Assembly (NCBI RefSeq): GCF_017305915.1
Contig: NZ_JAFKJN010000005.1
Location: 62,001-126,000 of the forward strand
Source: Reyranella sp.
GTDB lineage: Bacteria > Pseudomonadota > Alphaproteobacteria > Reyranellales > Reyranellaceae
DNA: 64,000 nt
Direction: 5' to 3'
Shown here piece after piece: positions 52,665-61,779 of the stretch (position 1 is the first letter of the stretch; each line of letters opens with the position of its first letter). The position numbers and the translations under genes are program-made. Under the pieces are notes generated by a model. That model made no database searches, was not told the origin of the DNA, and saw nothing but the letters and a program-made list of their open reading frames with translations.

Positions 52665-53986
52665 TGACTGCTTTCGAGATCGGGCTGCTCTACGGCGGCT
52701 TCACCCTGCTGGTCATGTTCTCGGGCATGCCCATCGCCTTCGCGCTGGGGCTGGTGGCGACCGTCTTCATGGTCTTCTTCATGCCGCCGTCGGCGCTCGA
52801 TACGGTGACGCAGAACGTCTACGAGGAGATGTCCTCGATCACGCTGCTGTCGATCCCGCTGTTCATCCTGAAGGGCGCCGCGATCGGCCGCTCGCCGGCC
52901 GGGCGAGACCTCTACTCGGCGCTGCACGTCTGGATGAGTCGCATCCCGGGCGGCCTCGGCATCGCCAACGTCTTCGCCTGCGCCCTGTTCGCCGCCATGG
53001 CGGGCTCGAGCCCGGCGACCTGCTCGGCGATCGGCTCGGCCGGCATCCCCGAGATGCGCAAGCGCGGCTATCCTGGCGGCTTCGCGGCCGGCCTGATCGC
53101 CGCCGGCGGCACGCTTGGCATCCTGCTGCCGCCCTCGATCACCATGATCCTCTATGCCGTGGCGGCGGAGCAGTCGCTCGGCCGGCTGTTCCTGGCCGGC
53201 ATCGGCCCGGCGCTGCTGCTGGTCGGCTTCTTCGCGGCCTACGCCGCCTGGCGCTATTCGCGCGAGGCCCAGCGGGCCGAAGCCGGCTCGGCCCTGCTGG
53301 ACAACGAGCGCTACACGCTCCGCCAGAAGTTCGCCGCGCTGCCCCGCGTGCTGCCGTTCGTGGTCCTGCTGACCGGCGTGATGATCGCCCTATACGGCGG
53401 CTTCGCCACGCCGTCGGAGACGGCGGGCCTCGGCGCCATCCTGGCGCTGATCCTGATCGCGGCGATCTACAAGACCTGGCGGCCCAAGCAGCTCCAGCCG
53501 ATCATGGTCAACACGATCCGCGAATCGACCATGCTGATGCTGATCATCGGCATGTCGCTGTTCTACAGCTACGTGATGAGCTACCTGCACATCAGCCAGT
53601 CGGTGGCGACCTGGATCGTGGCGCAGCAGCTGTCGCGCTGGGTGCTGCTGCTGGCGATCCTGATCATGGTGGTGGTGCTGGGCTTCTTCCTGCCGCCGGT
53701 GTCGATCATCCTGATGACCGCGCCGATCATCCTGCCGCCGCTCAAGGCCGCCGGCTTCGACCTGGTGTGGTTCGGCGTGGTCATGACCATCGTCATGGAG
53801 ATGGGCCTGATCCATCCACCGGTCGGCCTCAACATCTTCGTCATCAAGAACATCGCGCCCGACATCCCGCTGGGCGACGTCGTCTGGGGCATCGTGCCCT
53901 TCGTGATCCTGATGACCCTGGCCGTGGTGGTGCTCTGCTTCCTGCCGGAGATCGCCTTGTGGCTGCCGGACAAGGTGATCACCTAG
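52664..53986 (+). CDS. dctM: TRAP transporter large permease (DctM), set 2
   Basis: 440 residues, about twelve membrane segments; ATG 52664 overlaps the dctQ stop (TGATG). Motifs: SIPLFILKGAAIGRSPAGRDLY, FAAMAGSSPATCSAIGSAGIPEM, GLIAAGGTLGILLPPSITMI, TPSETAGLGAILALIL, EMGLIHPPVGLNIFVIKNI. Convergent with the EamA gene, overlapping by 4 bp. Confidence 0.94.
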   Translation: MTAFEIGLLYGGFTLLVMFSGMPIAFALGLVATVFMVFFMPPSALDTVTQNVYEEMSSITLLSIPLFILKGAAIGRSPAGRDLYSALHVWMSRIPGGLGIANVFACALFAAMAGSSPATCSAIGSAGIPEMRKRGYPGGFAAGLIAAGGTLGILLPPSITMILYAVAAEQSLGRLFLAGIGPALLLVGFFAAYAAWRYSREAQRAEAGSALLDNERYTLRQKFAALPRVLPFVVLLTGVMIALYGGFATPSETAGLGAILALILIAAIYKTWRPKQLQPIMVNTIRESTMLMLIIGMSLFYSYVMSYLHISQSVATWIVAQQLSRWVLLLAILIMVVVLGFFLPPVSIILMTAPIILPPLKAAGFDLVWFGVVMTIVMEMGLIHPPVGLNIFVIKNIAPDIPLGDVVWGIVPFVILMTLAVVVLCFLPEIALWLPDKVIT

Positions 53987-54879
53987 ACACGGGTTCGTTC
54001 CCGCCATCGCACGCGCTCGCGGTAACCGATGTAGAGGCCCGAGCCCACGATCACCGCCGCGCCGACCCAGGTCCAGGTGTCGGGAAAGTCGTTGAACGCG
54101 GCGTAGCCCAGGATGGTCGAGCCGATCAGCTGGGTGTAGTTGAACGGCGTCACCACCGCTGCCGGCGCCTGGCTGTAGGCGATGGTCAAAAAGTAGTGGC
54201 CGGTGCCGGCCATGATTCCCATGCCGACGAACAGCAGCGCATGCCAGGTGCTGGTCGGCGTCACCCAGTCGAAGGGCACGAACGGCGTCGCCGCCACCGT
54301 GCCGACGATGGTCGCCACTGTGGCCGAGGCGTCGGGCCGCTCGGTCTGGCCGTAACGGCGCGAGAACAGCTGGTAGAACGAGCTGCACACCGTGCTGGCG
54401 ACGATCAGCAGCGCATGCCAGTCGAACTCGGCATGGCCCGGCCGCACCACGATCAGCGCGCCGATGAAGCCCACCATCACCGCCGCCCAGCGGCGCGGCC
54501 CGACCGACTCGCCGAGCAGCCGCGGCGACAGCGCCGTAACGATGATCGGGCTCGACAGCGAGATCGCCGCCGCGGTCGCCAGCGGCAGGTAGACCACGCC
54601 GTGGAAGAACAGGTAGCTCGAGAAGAACAGCAGCATGCCGCGCACCACCTGGGTGTCGAGGCGGCGGACCGAGAACAGCTGGCGGCCGCTGCGCGGCAGG
54701 AAGATCGCGAGCATGAAAGCGAAGGCGAAGACGTAGCGCGCCCAGATCACGTGGATCACGGGATAGCCGCTGGTCGACAGCGTCTTGGACATCGCGTTCA
54801 GGATGGCGAAGCACGCCATCGCCACGATCGTCGACAGGATCGCCCGCAGGATCCGGTCGGTCGGCGGAGAGCTGGGCAC
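53983..54879 (-). CDS. EamA/DMT family transporter
   Basis: 298 residues with ten hydrophobic segments in two EamA repeats (LPLATAAAISLSSPIIVTALSPRLLGE in the first; AAVVTPFNYTQLIGSTILGYAAFND in the second, landmarks). Drug/metabolite exporter superfamily; substrate unknown. It starts 4 bp after the response regulator stop. Confidence 0.88.
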   Translation of the reverse strand: MPSSPPTDRILRAILSTIVAMACFAILNAMSKTLSTSGYPVIHVIWARYVFAFAFMLAIFLPRSGRQLFSVRRLDTQVVRGMLLFFSSYLFFHGVVYLPLATAAAISLSSPIIVTALSPRLLGESVGPRRWAAVMVGFIGALIVVRPGHAEFDWHALLIVASTVCSSFYQLFSRRYGQTERPDASATVATIVGTVAATPFVPFDWVTPTSTWHALLFVGMGIMAGTGHYFLTIAYSQAPAAVVTPFNYTQLIGSTILGYAAFNDFPDTWTWVGAAVIVGSGLYIGYRERVRWRERTRV

Positions 54880-54883
54880 TCCG

Positions 54884-55246
54884 CTAGGCGCCGCCGCGCG
54901 CCACGAGGGCGGCGACGAACTTGCTCAACTGGGCCGGATTGTACGGCTTGAGGAAGACGTGGACCTTGCCACCCTCGATCGCCGGCGCTGTGGTGTTCGA
55001 TCCCGAACACTGGATGATCGGCGTCCCCGGCCGATGCTTGGCCGCGGCCTCGATCACCTTCGTGCCGGGCATGTCGGGCAGGCCGAGATCGACGATCACC
55101 GCCGCCAGCGCCTGGTCGCTCGCCAGCACGTCGAGGGCGTCCTGGCCGGTCGGCGCTTCGACGCAGGTGAAGCCCGCCTCGCCGAGCGCATCGACCAACA
55201 CGGCCCGGATCAGGAATTCATCCTCGGCCAACAGCACGTTCGGCAT
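54884..55246 (-). CDS. Single-domain response regulator
   Basis: 120 residues, only a receiver domain. Glu8-Asp9 (LLAEDEFLIR), phosphoacceptor Asp53 (AVIVDLGLPDMPG), Ser81 in place of the usual Thr/Ser switch residue (IIQCSGS) and Lys100 (FLKPY) are all present. No output domain, so it works by protein-protein contact in a phosphorelay, or as a phosphate sink. No histidine kinase is in the window. It is 7 bp after the OYE gene and 4 bp before the EamA gene. Confidence 0.9.
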   Translation of the reverse strand: MPNVLLAEDEFLIRAVLVDALGEAGFTCVEAPTGQDALDVLASDQALAAVIVDLGLPDMPGTKVIEAAAKHRPGTPIIQCSGSNTTAPAIEGGKVHVFLKPYNPAQLSKFVAALVARGGA

Positions 55247-55253
55247 ACCGCTC

Positions 55254-56381
55254 CTATTCGGCCGCTTTGGCCAGGATGGGCTGGGGCTTGAACGGCAGGA
55301 TAGTAGTGGCGCGGGCCGCGGGTAGTGGCAAGGCTGGGGCATCGACCCCGAGCGCGCGAGCGGCGTTCCAGCCCCAGCGCGGGTCGAGCAACAGGGCACG
55401 GGCATGCGCGGTGCAGTCGGCCTCGCCTGACGCGACGATGCGCTCGGCCTGCTCGGGTTCGGTGATCACGCCGACCGCCCAGGTCTTGATGTTGGCCTCT
55501 TTCTTGACCCTGGCCGCGAACGGCACGTGATAGCCCGGCGTCACGGTGATCTTCTGCAGCGGTGAGTTGCCGCCCGAGCTGACATCGACGAAGTCGCAGC
55601 TCAGCGCCTTGAGCTGTCGTGCTGTTTCAATCGTATCCTCGACCGCGAGCCCGCCCTCGACCCAGTCGGTGGCGCTGAGACGCATGCCGAGCGCCTTGTC
55701 GCGCGGCACGACCTTGCGTACGGCGTCGAACACCTCGAGCGGGAAGCGGCGGCGCTTCTCCATGCTGCCGCCGTACGCGTCGCTGCGCTGGTTGGAGAGC
55801 GGCGACAGAAACTGGTGCAGCAGGTAGCCGTGCGCGCCGTGCAGCTCGATCACGTCGAAGCCAAGCCGCAGGCTGCGCAGGGTGGCGTCGATGAAGGCCT
55901 GCTTCACCCGCATCAGCCCGACGGCGTCGAGCTCGATCGGGGTGTGCCACTTGCTGTCATAGGGAAGCGCCGAGGCCGAGACGGCGGTCCACGGCAGGTC
56001 CGGCGCATCGGCCTGGGTGAGCGGACCGCCGCCCTTCCACGGTCGCTGCGCCGAGGCCTTGCGGCCGGCATGGCCGATCTGGATGCCGAGCTTGACGTGG
56101 GGCATCCAGGCGCGCGCCCAGTCGACGACCGGCTTCAGCGCCGCCTCGTTGTCGTCGCTGTACATCCCGGCGCAGCCCTGGGTGATGCGGCCGTCGCGCT
56201 CGACGTGGGTCGCCTCGAAGCACAAGAGGCCCGCGCCCGACATCGCCAGCATGCCGTAGTGCACGTGGTGCCAGGGCTGGGCGCTGCCGTCGATCGCCGC
56301 GTACTGGCACATCGGCGAGACGACGATGCGATTGGGCAAGGTTATGCCGCCCAGCTCGACGGGCGAGAACAGAACGCTCAT
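55254..56381 (-). CDS. NADH:flavin oxidoreductase, Old Yellow Enzyme family (YqjM-like)
   Basis: FMN-dependent ene-reductase, 375 residues, TIM-barrel. Cys25 in VVSPMCQYAA marks the thermophilic-like (YqjM) class. ELHGAHGYLLHQFLSPLSNQRSDAYGGS contains the conserved active-site and structural residues, and IQIGHAGRKAS is the His pair region for substrate binding. The C-terminal Arg-rich end (LLLDPRWGWNAARALG) is also typical. It probably reduces activated C=C bonds in xenobiotics or lipid-derived enals. Begins 12 bp after nudC stop, so it may be in one message with nudC. Confidence 0.93.
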   Translation of the reverse strand: MSVLFSPVELGGITLPNRIVVSPMCQYAAIDGSAQPWHHVHYGMLAMSGAGLLCFEATHVERDGRITQGCAGMYSDDNEAALKPVVDWARAWMPHVKLGIQIGHAGRKASAQRPWKGGGPLTQADAPDLPWTAVSASALPYDSKWHTPIELDAVGLMRVKQAFIDATLRSLRLGFDVIELHGAHGYLLHQFLSPLSNQRSDAYGGSMEKRRRFPLEVFDAVRKVVPRDKALGMRLSATDWVEGGLAVEDTIETARQLKALSCDFVDVSSGGNSPLQKITVTPGYHVPFAARVKKEANIKTWAVGVITEPEQAERIVASGEADCTAHARALLLDPRWGWNAARALGVDAPALPLPAARATTILPFKPQPILAKAAE

Positions 56382-56393
56382 GGGGGAGATCCT

Positions 56394-57326
56394 CTAACCG
56401 CTGATTGAGGGCCCGGCTTCGTGGCCGAGCCATTCCTCGATCAGCCGGCGGGCGATCGAATCGCGCCGCGGCATGAAGAAGGAGCCGTCCTTGGGCAGGT
56501 TCTCAGGGCGCAGCTCCTCGCGGCTCAGCCACAGCGCCGAGGCCAGCTCGTCCTGGTTGACCTCGAAGTCGAGCGACTCGGCCTCGGCATGGAAGCCGAT
56601 CATCACCGACGCCGGGAACGGCCACGGCTGCGAGCTGCGGTAGGTGACGTTCTTCACCCGCACCCGTACCTCTTCGTAGACCTCGCGGGCGACGGCATCC
56701 TCGAAGCTCTCGCCCGGCTCGACGAAGCCCGCGAGGGTCGAGTGCATGCCCTTGGGGAATTGCTTGCCGCGGCCGAGCAGGCACTTGTCGCCGTGGTGCA
56801 CCAGCATGATCACCGCCGGATCGGTGCGCGGGAAATGCTCGGTCTTGCAGGTCTCGTTGGTGCAGACGCGGACATGGCCGCCGCGCGTCACCCGTGTGGG
56901 CGATCCGCAAACGCCGCAGAAGCGATGGCGGCGGTGCCAGTAGGTCATGCCGCGGGCATAGGCCAGGATCGAGCCCTCGCGCGCGAACAGCAGCGCCCCG
57001 ACCTGGCGCAGGTCGACGAACTCGCCCATCTCGGCGAGCGGCGTCTCCTTGCCGGTGACGTCGACGGCGAAGTAGGGCGTGCCCTCGACATAGCCCAGGA
57101 AGATGTGGTGCTCGACCGTCGCGATCACGGCGCGGGCCATCATGCCCTGCAGGAACACCGGCTCGGGATTGCCGCTGCCCTTGTTGACGAGGTTGCGCTC
57201 GCTGTCGATCGGCACGAAGCGGGCGGCGCCCGACGAGGCCAGCTCGATCATGCGCTCGTCGTTCTCGCGCTCGTGGCTGGAGCGGTCGATCTCGGCGCTG
57301 GAATAGGGATTTCTGGATCTTTGCAT
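56394..57326 (-). CDS. nudC: NADH pyrophosphatase / RNA NAD-decapping hydrolase NudC
   Basis: 310 residues from ATG 57326. A zinc-ribbon with CGVCG ... CTNETC lies before the Nudix box GFVEPGESFEDAVAREVYEEV, and SQPWPFPASVMIGF is the SQPWPFPxS motif that marks NADH-specific Nudix enzymes. N-terminal NUDIX-like domain precedes these. Cleaves NADH and NAD caps on RNA to NMN plus AMP/5'-monophosphate RNA. Confidence 0.93.
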   Translation of the reverse strand: MQRSRNPYSSAEIDRSSHERENDERMIELASSGAARFVPIDSERNLVNKGSGNPEPVFLQGMMARAVIATVEHHIFLGYVEGTPYFAVDVTGKETPLAEMGEFVDLRQVGALLFAREGSILAYARGMTYWHRRHRFCGVCGSPTRVTRGGHVRVCTNETCKTEHFPRTDPAVIMLVHHGDKCLLGRGKQFPKGMHSTLAGFVEPGESFEDAVAREVYEEVRVRVKNVTYRSSQPWPFPASVMIGFHAEAESLDFEVNQDELASALWLSREELRPENLPKDGSFFMPRRDSIARRLIEEWLGHEAGPSISG

Positions 57327-57403
57327 GCGGCCGGACGGTGCCACAGGGGGCCGGGGCCTGCAATTGTTCCGCCTCGCTCCGCGAGCCCGGCTAGACTGCG
57401 CCC

Positions 57404-58792
57404 ATGAGCAGCTCCCTGCCGCCCCTCCTTCCGCATGCCACGCGCGACCTTGCCCGCTTCGCGGCGCGAACGCGGTTCGACGACATCCCTGCCGGCGTCA
57501 CCGACAAAGTGAAGCTCAGCGTCCTCGACGGGCTGGGCGTCTGCCTGCACGGCTCGACCCTGCCGTGGACACAGAAGGTGCGCGACGTGGTCCTCGCCGA
57601 CGGCGGCAAGCCGCTCGCCTCAGTTTGGAACAGCGACGCCAAGGTCGGGCTCAGCGGCGCGGTGCTGGTCAACAGCACGGCCGGCCATGCCTTCGAGATG
57701 GACGACATCCACAAGGAATCGATCCTGCATCCAAACTCCTTGTCGGTGCCGACGGCTCTGGCCCTCGCCGAGGCCGATCCGTCCCTCACAGGCCGGGACA
57801 TCGTCGCCGCGATCGCGATGGGTGCGGAGATCGGTGCCCGCATCGGCAATGCCGCGACCATGGCGCTGTTCCTCAATGGCTTCCATCCGCAGGGCACATC
57901 GGGCGCTTTCGTCGCCGCGGTCACCGCCGGTCATCTGCTGAAGCTCACGGCCGAGCAGATGCAGCACGCGATCGGCATCGCGGGCTCGCTCGGCGCCGGC
58001 CTGATGGCGGCGCAGGAAGGCGCCATGGTGAAGCGCCTGCATGCCGGCCGGGCGGCGCAAGGCGGCCTGACCGCCGCCCTGCTGGCGAAGAAGGACTTCA
58101 CCGGCATCACCGACGTGGTCGAAGCGGGCTATGGCGGCTTCCTGAGCGCGATCGCCCGCACGCCCAACCCGGCGCGCCTGCTCGACGGGCTCGGCAGCGA
58201 CTGGGAGGCGGCCAAGGTCGGCTTCAAGATGTATCCCAACGTCACCAGCATCCACGCGGCGCTCGACGCGATGCGCGACACCAAGATCGCGGCGCGCGAC
58301 ATCCAATCGATCGAGATCGGCGTCGGGCACATGACGTTCGTCCACACGGCCTGGGACTACAAGCCCGCCGGCGTGACCGCGGCGCAGATGAACATGTTCT
58401 ACGGCATCGCCGCGATGGCGCTGCGCGGCGACGTCGCCGCCCGCGACTACACGGAAGACCGCATCGCCGACCCCGAGACCCTGGCCTTCATCTCACGCGT
58501 CAAGGTCTTCGTCGACGACGAGCTCGAAGGGATGGGCGCCGCCTTCCGCCATGCCGCGCGCGTGACCGTGCACACCACTGACGGCCGCACCATCAAGCGC
58601 GAGGTGCTGAACCGCCGCGGCAGCCCGGAGAACGCCGTCACGCGCGAGGATGTCGAGCGCAAGTTCGCGGCGAACCTGGTCGGCATTCTGCCGCCGGCCG
58701 AGATCGATCGCCTGAAGAATCTGGCGCTGTCGCTTGATACGCTACCGAACGCCGGTGAGATCGTGAAGATCCTCTTGCCGGCCCGCTCATAG
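57404..58792 (+). CDS. MmgE/PrpD family protein
   Basis: 462 residues, related to 2-methylcitrate dehydratase. Marks: RDLARFAARTRFDDIPAGV, VNSTAGHAFEMDDIHKESILHPNS (the conserved acid cluster and His), LTGRDIVAAIAMGAEIGARIG and KRLHAGRAAQGGLTAALLA. The family is diverse and many members are not methylcitrate enzymes; the PrpC/PrpB genes are absent here. The next gene, an enoyl-CoA hydratase-like protein, follows by 9 bp. Confidence 0.9.
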   Translation: MSSSLPPLLPHATRDLARFAARTRFDDIPAGVTDKVKLSVLDGLGVCLHGSTLPWTQKVRDVVLADGGKPLASVWNSDAKVGLSGAVLVNSTAGHAFEMDDIHKESILHPNSLSVPTALALAEADPSLTGRDIVAAIAMGAEIGARIGNAATMALFLNGFHPQGTSGAFVAAVTAGHLLKLTAEQMQHAIGIAGSLGAGLMAAQEGAMVKRLHAGRAAQGGLTAALLAKKDFTGITDVVEAGYGGFLSAIARTPNPARLLDGLGSDWEAAKVGFKMYPNVTSIHAALDAMRDTKIAARDIQSIEIGVGHMTFVHTAWDYKPAGVTAAQMNMFYGIAAMALRGDVAARDYTEDRIADPETLAFISRVKVFVDDELEGMGAAFRHAARVTVHTTDGRTIKREVLNRRGSPENAVTREDVERKFAANLVGILPPAEIDRLKNLALSLDTLPNAGEIVKILLPARS

Positions 58793-58801
58793 GAGGACCG
58801 C

Positions 58802-59719
58802 TTGCCCATCGAATACGAAAAGCGCGACGGCGTCGCCTACATCACGCTGACCAACCCCGGCAAGGCGAACATCCTCGACAAGCCGACATCCGACGCGATC
58901 TCCGAGGCGTGGATCGATCTCTGGGAAGATCGCTCGATCCGCTGCGCCATCCTGACCGGCAAGGGCGACACCCACTTCTGCGGTGGTCACAATCTCGCAC
59001 CGCGCGAGAACATCACCGAGGAGGAGCGCGAGTATCTGCGCACCCAGCGGATCTTCTGGCCCCTGGCGGGAACCGTGAACGGCCAGAAGACCGGCGTCGA
59101 CGGCCGCATGGGCGATCACTATCCGCGCGTCTGGAAGCCGGTGATCGCCGCCGTGAATGGCTGGGCGGCCGGCGCCGGCCTCTACATCCTGCTGGCCTCG
59201 ACCGACATCCGGATCGCCAGCGCCGAGCATGCCCGCTTCAAGTTCGCGCTGCTGACCCAGGGCTGGCTGGGACACGGCCCCGGCGCCAGCCTGCTCGCCA
59301 AGCAGCTGCGCTATATCGATGCCATGAAGATCCTGCTGACCGACGAGCCGTTCGATGCGCAGGAGGCGCTGCGCATCGGCCTGATCAACGAGGTCGTCCC
59401 GCACGCCCAATTGCTCGAGCGTGCCGAGAAGATCGCCCGCCACATCTGCACGCTGCCGCCGGTCGCGGTCCGCATGATGAAGGAGTTCCTGGTGCGCTTC
59501 GGCGACCTGCCGACCGACCAGGCGTGGCACGTGCAGAACCTGATCAACTCGCTGCTCATCCAGACCACGACCGACGGCGAGGAAGGCCGGCAGGCGTTCA
59601 ACGCCAAGCGCAGGCCGAACTTCGACGGCAAGCTGCGCAAGCGCGGCGAGGCCTGGCCGGAGCTGTCGGAAGAGGACGCCAAGCGGCTGGACGAGGCCTA
59701 TCGCAGCGGCGAGTTCTAG
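58802..59719 (+). CDS. Enoyl-CoA hydratase/isomerase family protein
   Basis: 305 residues, crotonase fold. Start TTG 58802 with AGGAGG five bases before. CoA/oxyanion pocket residues are in CGGHNLAPRENI and AAVNGWAAGAGLYILLASTDIRIAS. The catalytic position has Gln-Gly-Trp-Leu-Gly (LLTQGWLGHGPGAS), lacking the classic two Glu of enoyl-CoA hydratase, so a different crotonase reaction is possible. A stretch before the oxyanion loop (FWPLAGTVNGQKTGVDGRMGDHYPRVWKP) is an unusual insert. Its stop overlaps the CoA transferase stop by 4 bp. Confidence 0.87.
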   Translation: MPIEYEKRDGVAYITLTNPGKANILDKPTSDAISEAWIDLWEDRSIRCAILTGKGDTHFCGGHNLAPRENITEEEREYLRTQRIFWPLAGTVNGQKTGVDGRMGDHYPRVWKPVIAAVNGWAAGAGLYILLASTDIRIASAEHARFKFALLTQGWLGHGPGASLLAKQLRYIDAMKILLTDEPFDAQEALRIGLINEVVPHAQLLERAEKIARHICTLPPVAVRMMKEFLVRFGDLPTDQAWHVQNLINSLLIQTTTDGEEGRQAFNAKRRPNFDGKLRKRGEAWPELSEEDAKRLDEAYRSGEF

Positions 59720-61779
59720 CCGAGCGCCCCGCTCGCCCGCAGGTCGGCGATACGGTCCGGCGACAGTCCGAGGACGTCGGCGAGCACCTGATCGGCATCC
59801 GCGCCCAGTGCTGGTGCGGGGCCCGTCGCGCGTCCGAAGCTCGCGCGCCACGGCAAGCCCGGCAACCCGTCCTCCCAAAATTGGCGGGCGGCAAGGTGCG
59901 GACTTTTCACCAGATCTTCCGTGCGCGCGAGGGCGGCCGCGGGGATGCCCGCCTTTAGCAACGTTTCGGCGGCGGCCTCCGCCGATTGAGACGCGGCCCA
60001 GGCGGACAACGCCTCATCCGTGCCGCCGGGCACGACGCCGCACAGCGCGCGCCATTCGGCGTCGGTGCGCGCGGCGATGCTGATCCAGTCGTCGTCGGAG
60101 GCACAGCGCCAAACGCCGTGCAGGGCATAGCGCGCTGAAGCATTGCCGATCGGTTTCGGCGGTGTGCCGAGCTGGGTCGCGACCAGCGGCTCGGCCATCG
60201 TCCAGAGCATCGCCTCGATCATCGAGAAATCGACGCGCGCCACGGCGCCTTCGTGTTGGCGATGCCAGAGCGCGGCGGCAGCAACAAACGCCAGCATCAG
60301 GCCGCACATGGGATCGCACCAGGCGAAGCCGACGCGCGGCGCGATGTCGGGATGACGGTTGAGGCCGGCAAACCCGGCGTAGCACTGCAGCAGCGTGCCG
60401 TAGGCGACCGCCTTCGCCTCCGGCCCCGTCCGGCCCATGCCCGACGCGGAGATGTAGATGAGATCGGGGTTCACGCTCTTCAGCGCCTCGGCGCCGAGGC
60501 CGAGCCGGTCCATGACGCCGGTGGCGTAGTTCTCGATCAGGATGTCGGACGTCGCGGCCAGCGCCCGCGCCACCTCGACGGCCTGCGGCTTCTTGAGGTC
60601 GAGGACGATGCTCTTCTTCGCCTGGCCGAGCGCCGTGTGCAGCTCCGAGGCGCGTCCCGGATCGCCGGCGGGCGCTTCGACCTTGATGACCTCCGCGCCC
60701 ATCGCGGCCAGGTAGCGCGTCGTCGTGGGCCCCGCGATCACCCAACTGAAGTCGAGCACACGCACGCCCGACAGGGGCAGCGGACCTTCCGGGACGGGCC
60801 GCTTGCGGCCCGACACGATGCTGAGGCCGAACGGCGTCGACGGCACCTGGATCGCCTTGCCGGCCAGATCGCACGACCGGTAATAGCGACGGTGCCGCAT
60901 CTGCGGCGTATCGAGATGCTCCGACACCTCGCGCAAGGGAAAGCTCGGGACGTGCGCGTGCTGCGCCGTGTCGGCGATCCACTGCTTGTCGTGCGGCCGG
61001 CTCCAGTCCGACATCAGCGCATGGAGGGCATCCCAGTTCTTCACCCGATTGGCCTTGGGAACGAAGCGCGGGTCGTCTCCCCAGGCCGGCGATCCCATCG
61101 CGGTCAGCCACGACGCCCACTGCTTCTCCTCGCGTGGCGAAATCGCGGCGTAGCCGTCGCTCGCCGGCAGGATCGTCACGGTCGCGCCATTGCCGTCGCC
61201 GACGCGCTTGCGATCCCAGCTCTTCTTGCCCTGGCCGGCGCGCGCGAGCTCGGTCATGGCGAGCGTCGCCAGGGCTTCCTGGATCGACACGTCGATCGAG
61301 GTGCCAGGCTGATTGCCGAGCGACGCATGCATGCCCGCGCACGCCGCGGCCAATCCGCCGATGAACGCCGATTGCTCGCCGACGGGACGGATCGGCGGCT
61401 CCGTCAGATCGTCGACCTGCCCGGTCAGCAGGCGGGCAATGCCGCTGGCGAAGAACAGCGTCAGGTCGGTGGCCGGATCGTCGGCCTGCGGGCCCGTCTC
61501 ACCAAAGGGAGAGATCGTGACGATCGTCGCCGCTTCATTGGTCCGCCGCAGCTCGGCCAGTCGGGGGGACTGGCCTTCGCGCACGATCAGGTTGGCCGCT
61601 GCCAGGCTGTCCTGCGTGGCGGTGGCCTTGCCCCGATTGAGGTAAGCCAGCAGCGTCGTGCCGGTGTCCGGATCGATGCAGGTCACCTCAGCGCCGACAT
61701 CGGCCAGCAGCCGGCCGCACACGGCGGCGGCCGCACCGCCGCCGACTTGAACCATTTTGAAGCCGGCGAGCAGGGTCAT
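59716..61779 (-). CDS. CaiB/BaiF type III CoA transferase, two fused domains
   Basis: 687 residues. Two family III CoA-transferase units in tandem: the first (about 1-330) has MVQVGGGAAAAVCGRLLADVGAEVTCIDP and GQSAFIGGLAAACAG but lacks an obvious catalytic Asp motif; the second (about 345-687) begins GVRVLDFSWVIAGPTTTRYLAAMGAEVIKVEAP, then LDLKKPQAVEVARAL, with GRTGPEAKAVAYGTLLQCYAGF and RVDFSMIEAML. The usual catalytic Asp follows the first 160 residues of each unit. The start ATG 61779 overlaps the dehydrogenase stop (TGATG). Such double-length members exist but are less common; a single active half is plausible. Confidence 0.88.
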   Translation of the reverse strand: MTLLAGFKMVQVGGGAAAAVCGRLLADVGAEVTCIDPDTGTTLLAYLNRGKATATQDSLAAANLIVREGQSPRLAELRRTNEAATIVTISPFGETGPQADDPATDLTLFFASGIARLLTGQVDDLTEPPIRPVGEQSAFIGGLAAACAGMHASLGNQPGTSIDVSIQEALATLAMTELARAGQGKKSWDRKRVGDGNGATVTILPASDGYAAISPREEKQWASWLTAMGSPAWGDDPRFVPKANRVKNWDALHALMSDWSRPHDKQWIADTAQHAHVPSFPLREVSEHLDTPQMRHRRYYRSCDLAGKAIQVPSTPFGLSIVSGRKRPVPEGPLPLSGVRVLDFSWVIAGPTTTRYLAAMGAEVIKVEAPAGDPGRASELHTALGQAKKSIVLDLKKPQAVEVARALAATSDILIENYATGVMDRLGLGAEALKSVNPDLIYISASGMGRTGPEAKAVAYGTLLQCYAGFAGLNRHPDIAPRVGFAWCDPMCGLMLAFVAAAALWHRQHEGAVARVDFSMIEAMLWTMAEPLVATQLGTPPKPIGNASARYALHGVWRCASDDDWISIAARTDAEWRALCGVVPGGTDEALSAWAASQSAEAAAETLLKAGIPAAALARTEDLVKSPHLAARQFWEDGLPGLPWRASFGRATGPAPALGADADQVLADVLGLSPDRIADLRASGALG

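Noticed and set aside
57404..58792. Calling the MmgE/PrpD protein 2-methylcitrate dehydratase
   Set aside because: No prpB, prpC or acnD neighbour, and the family has many other activities.
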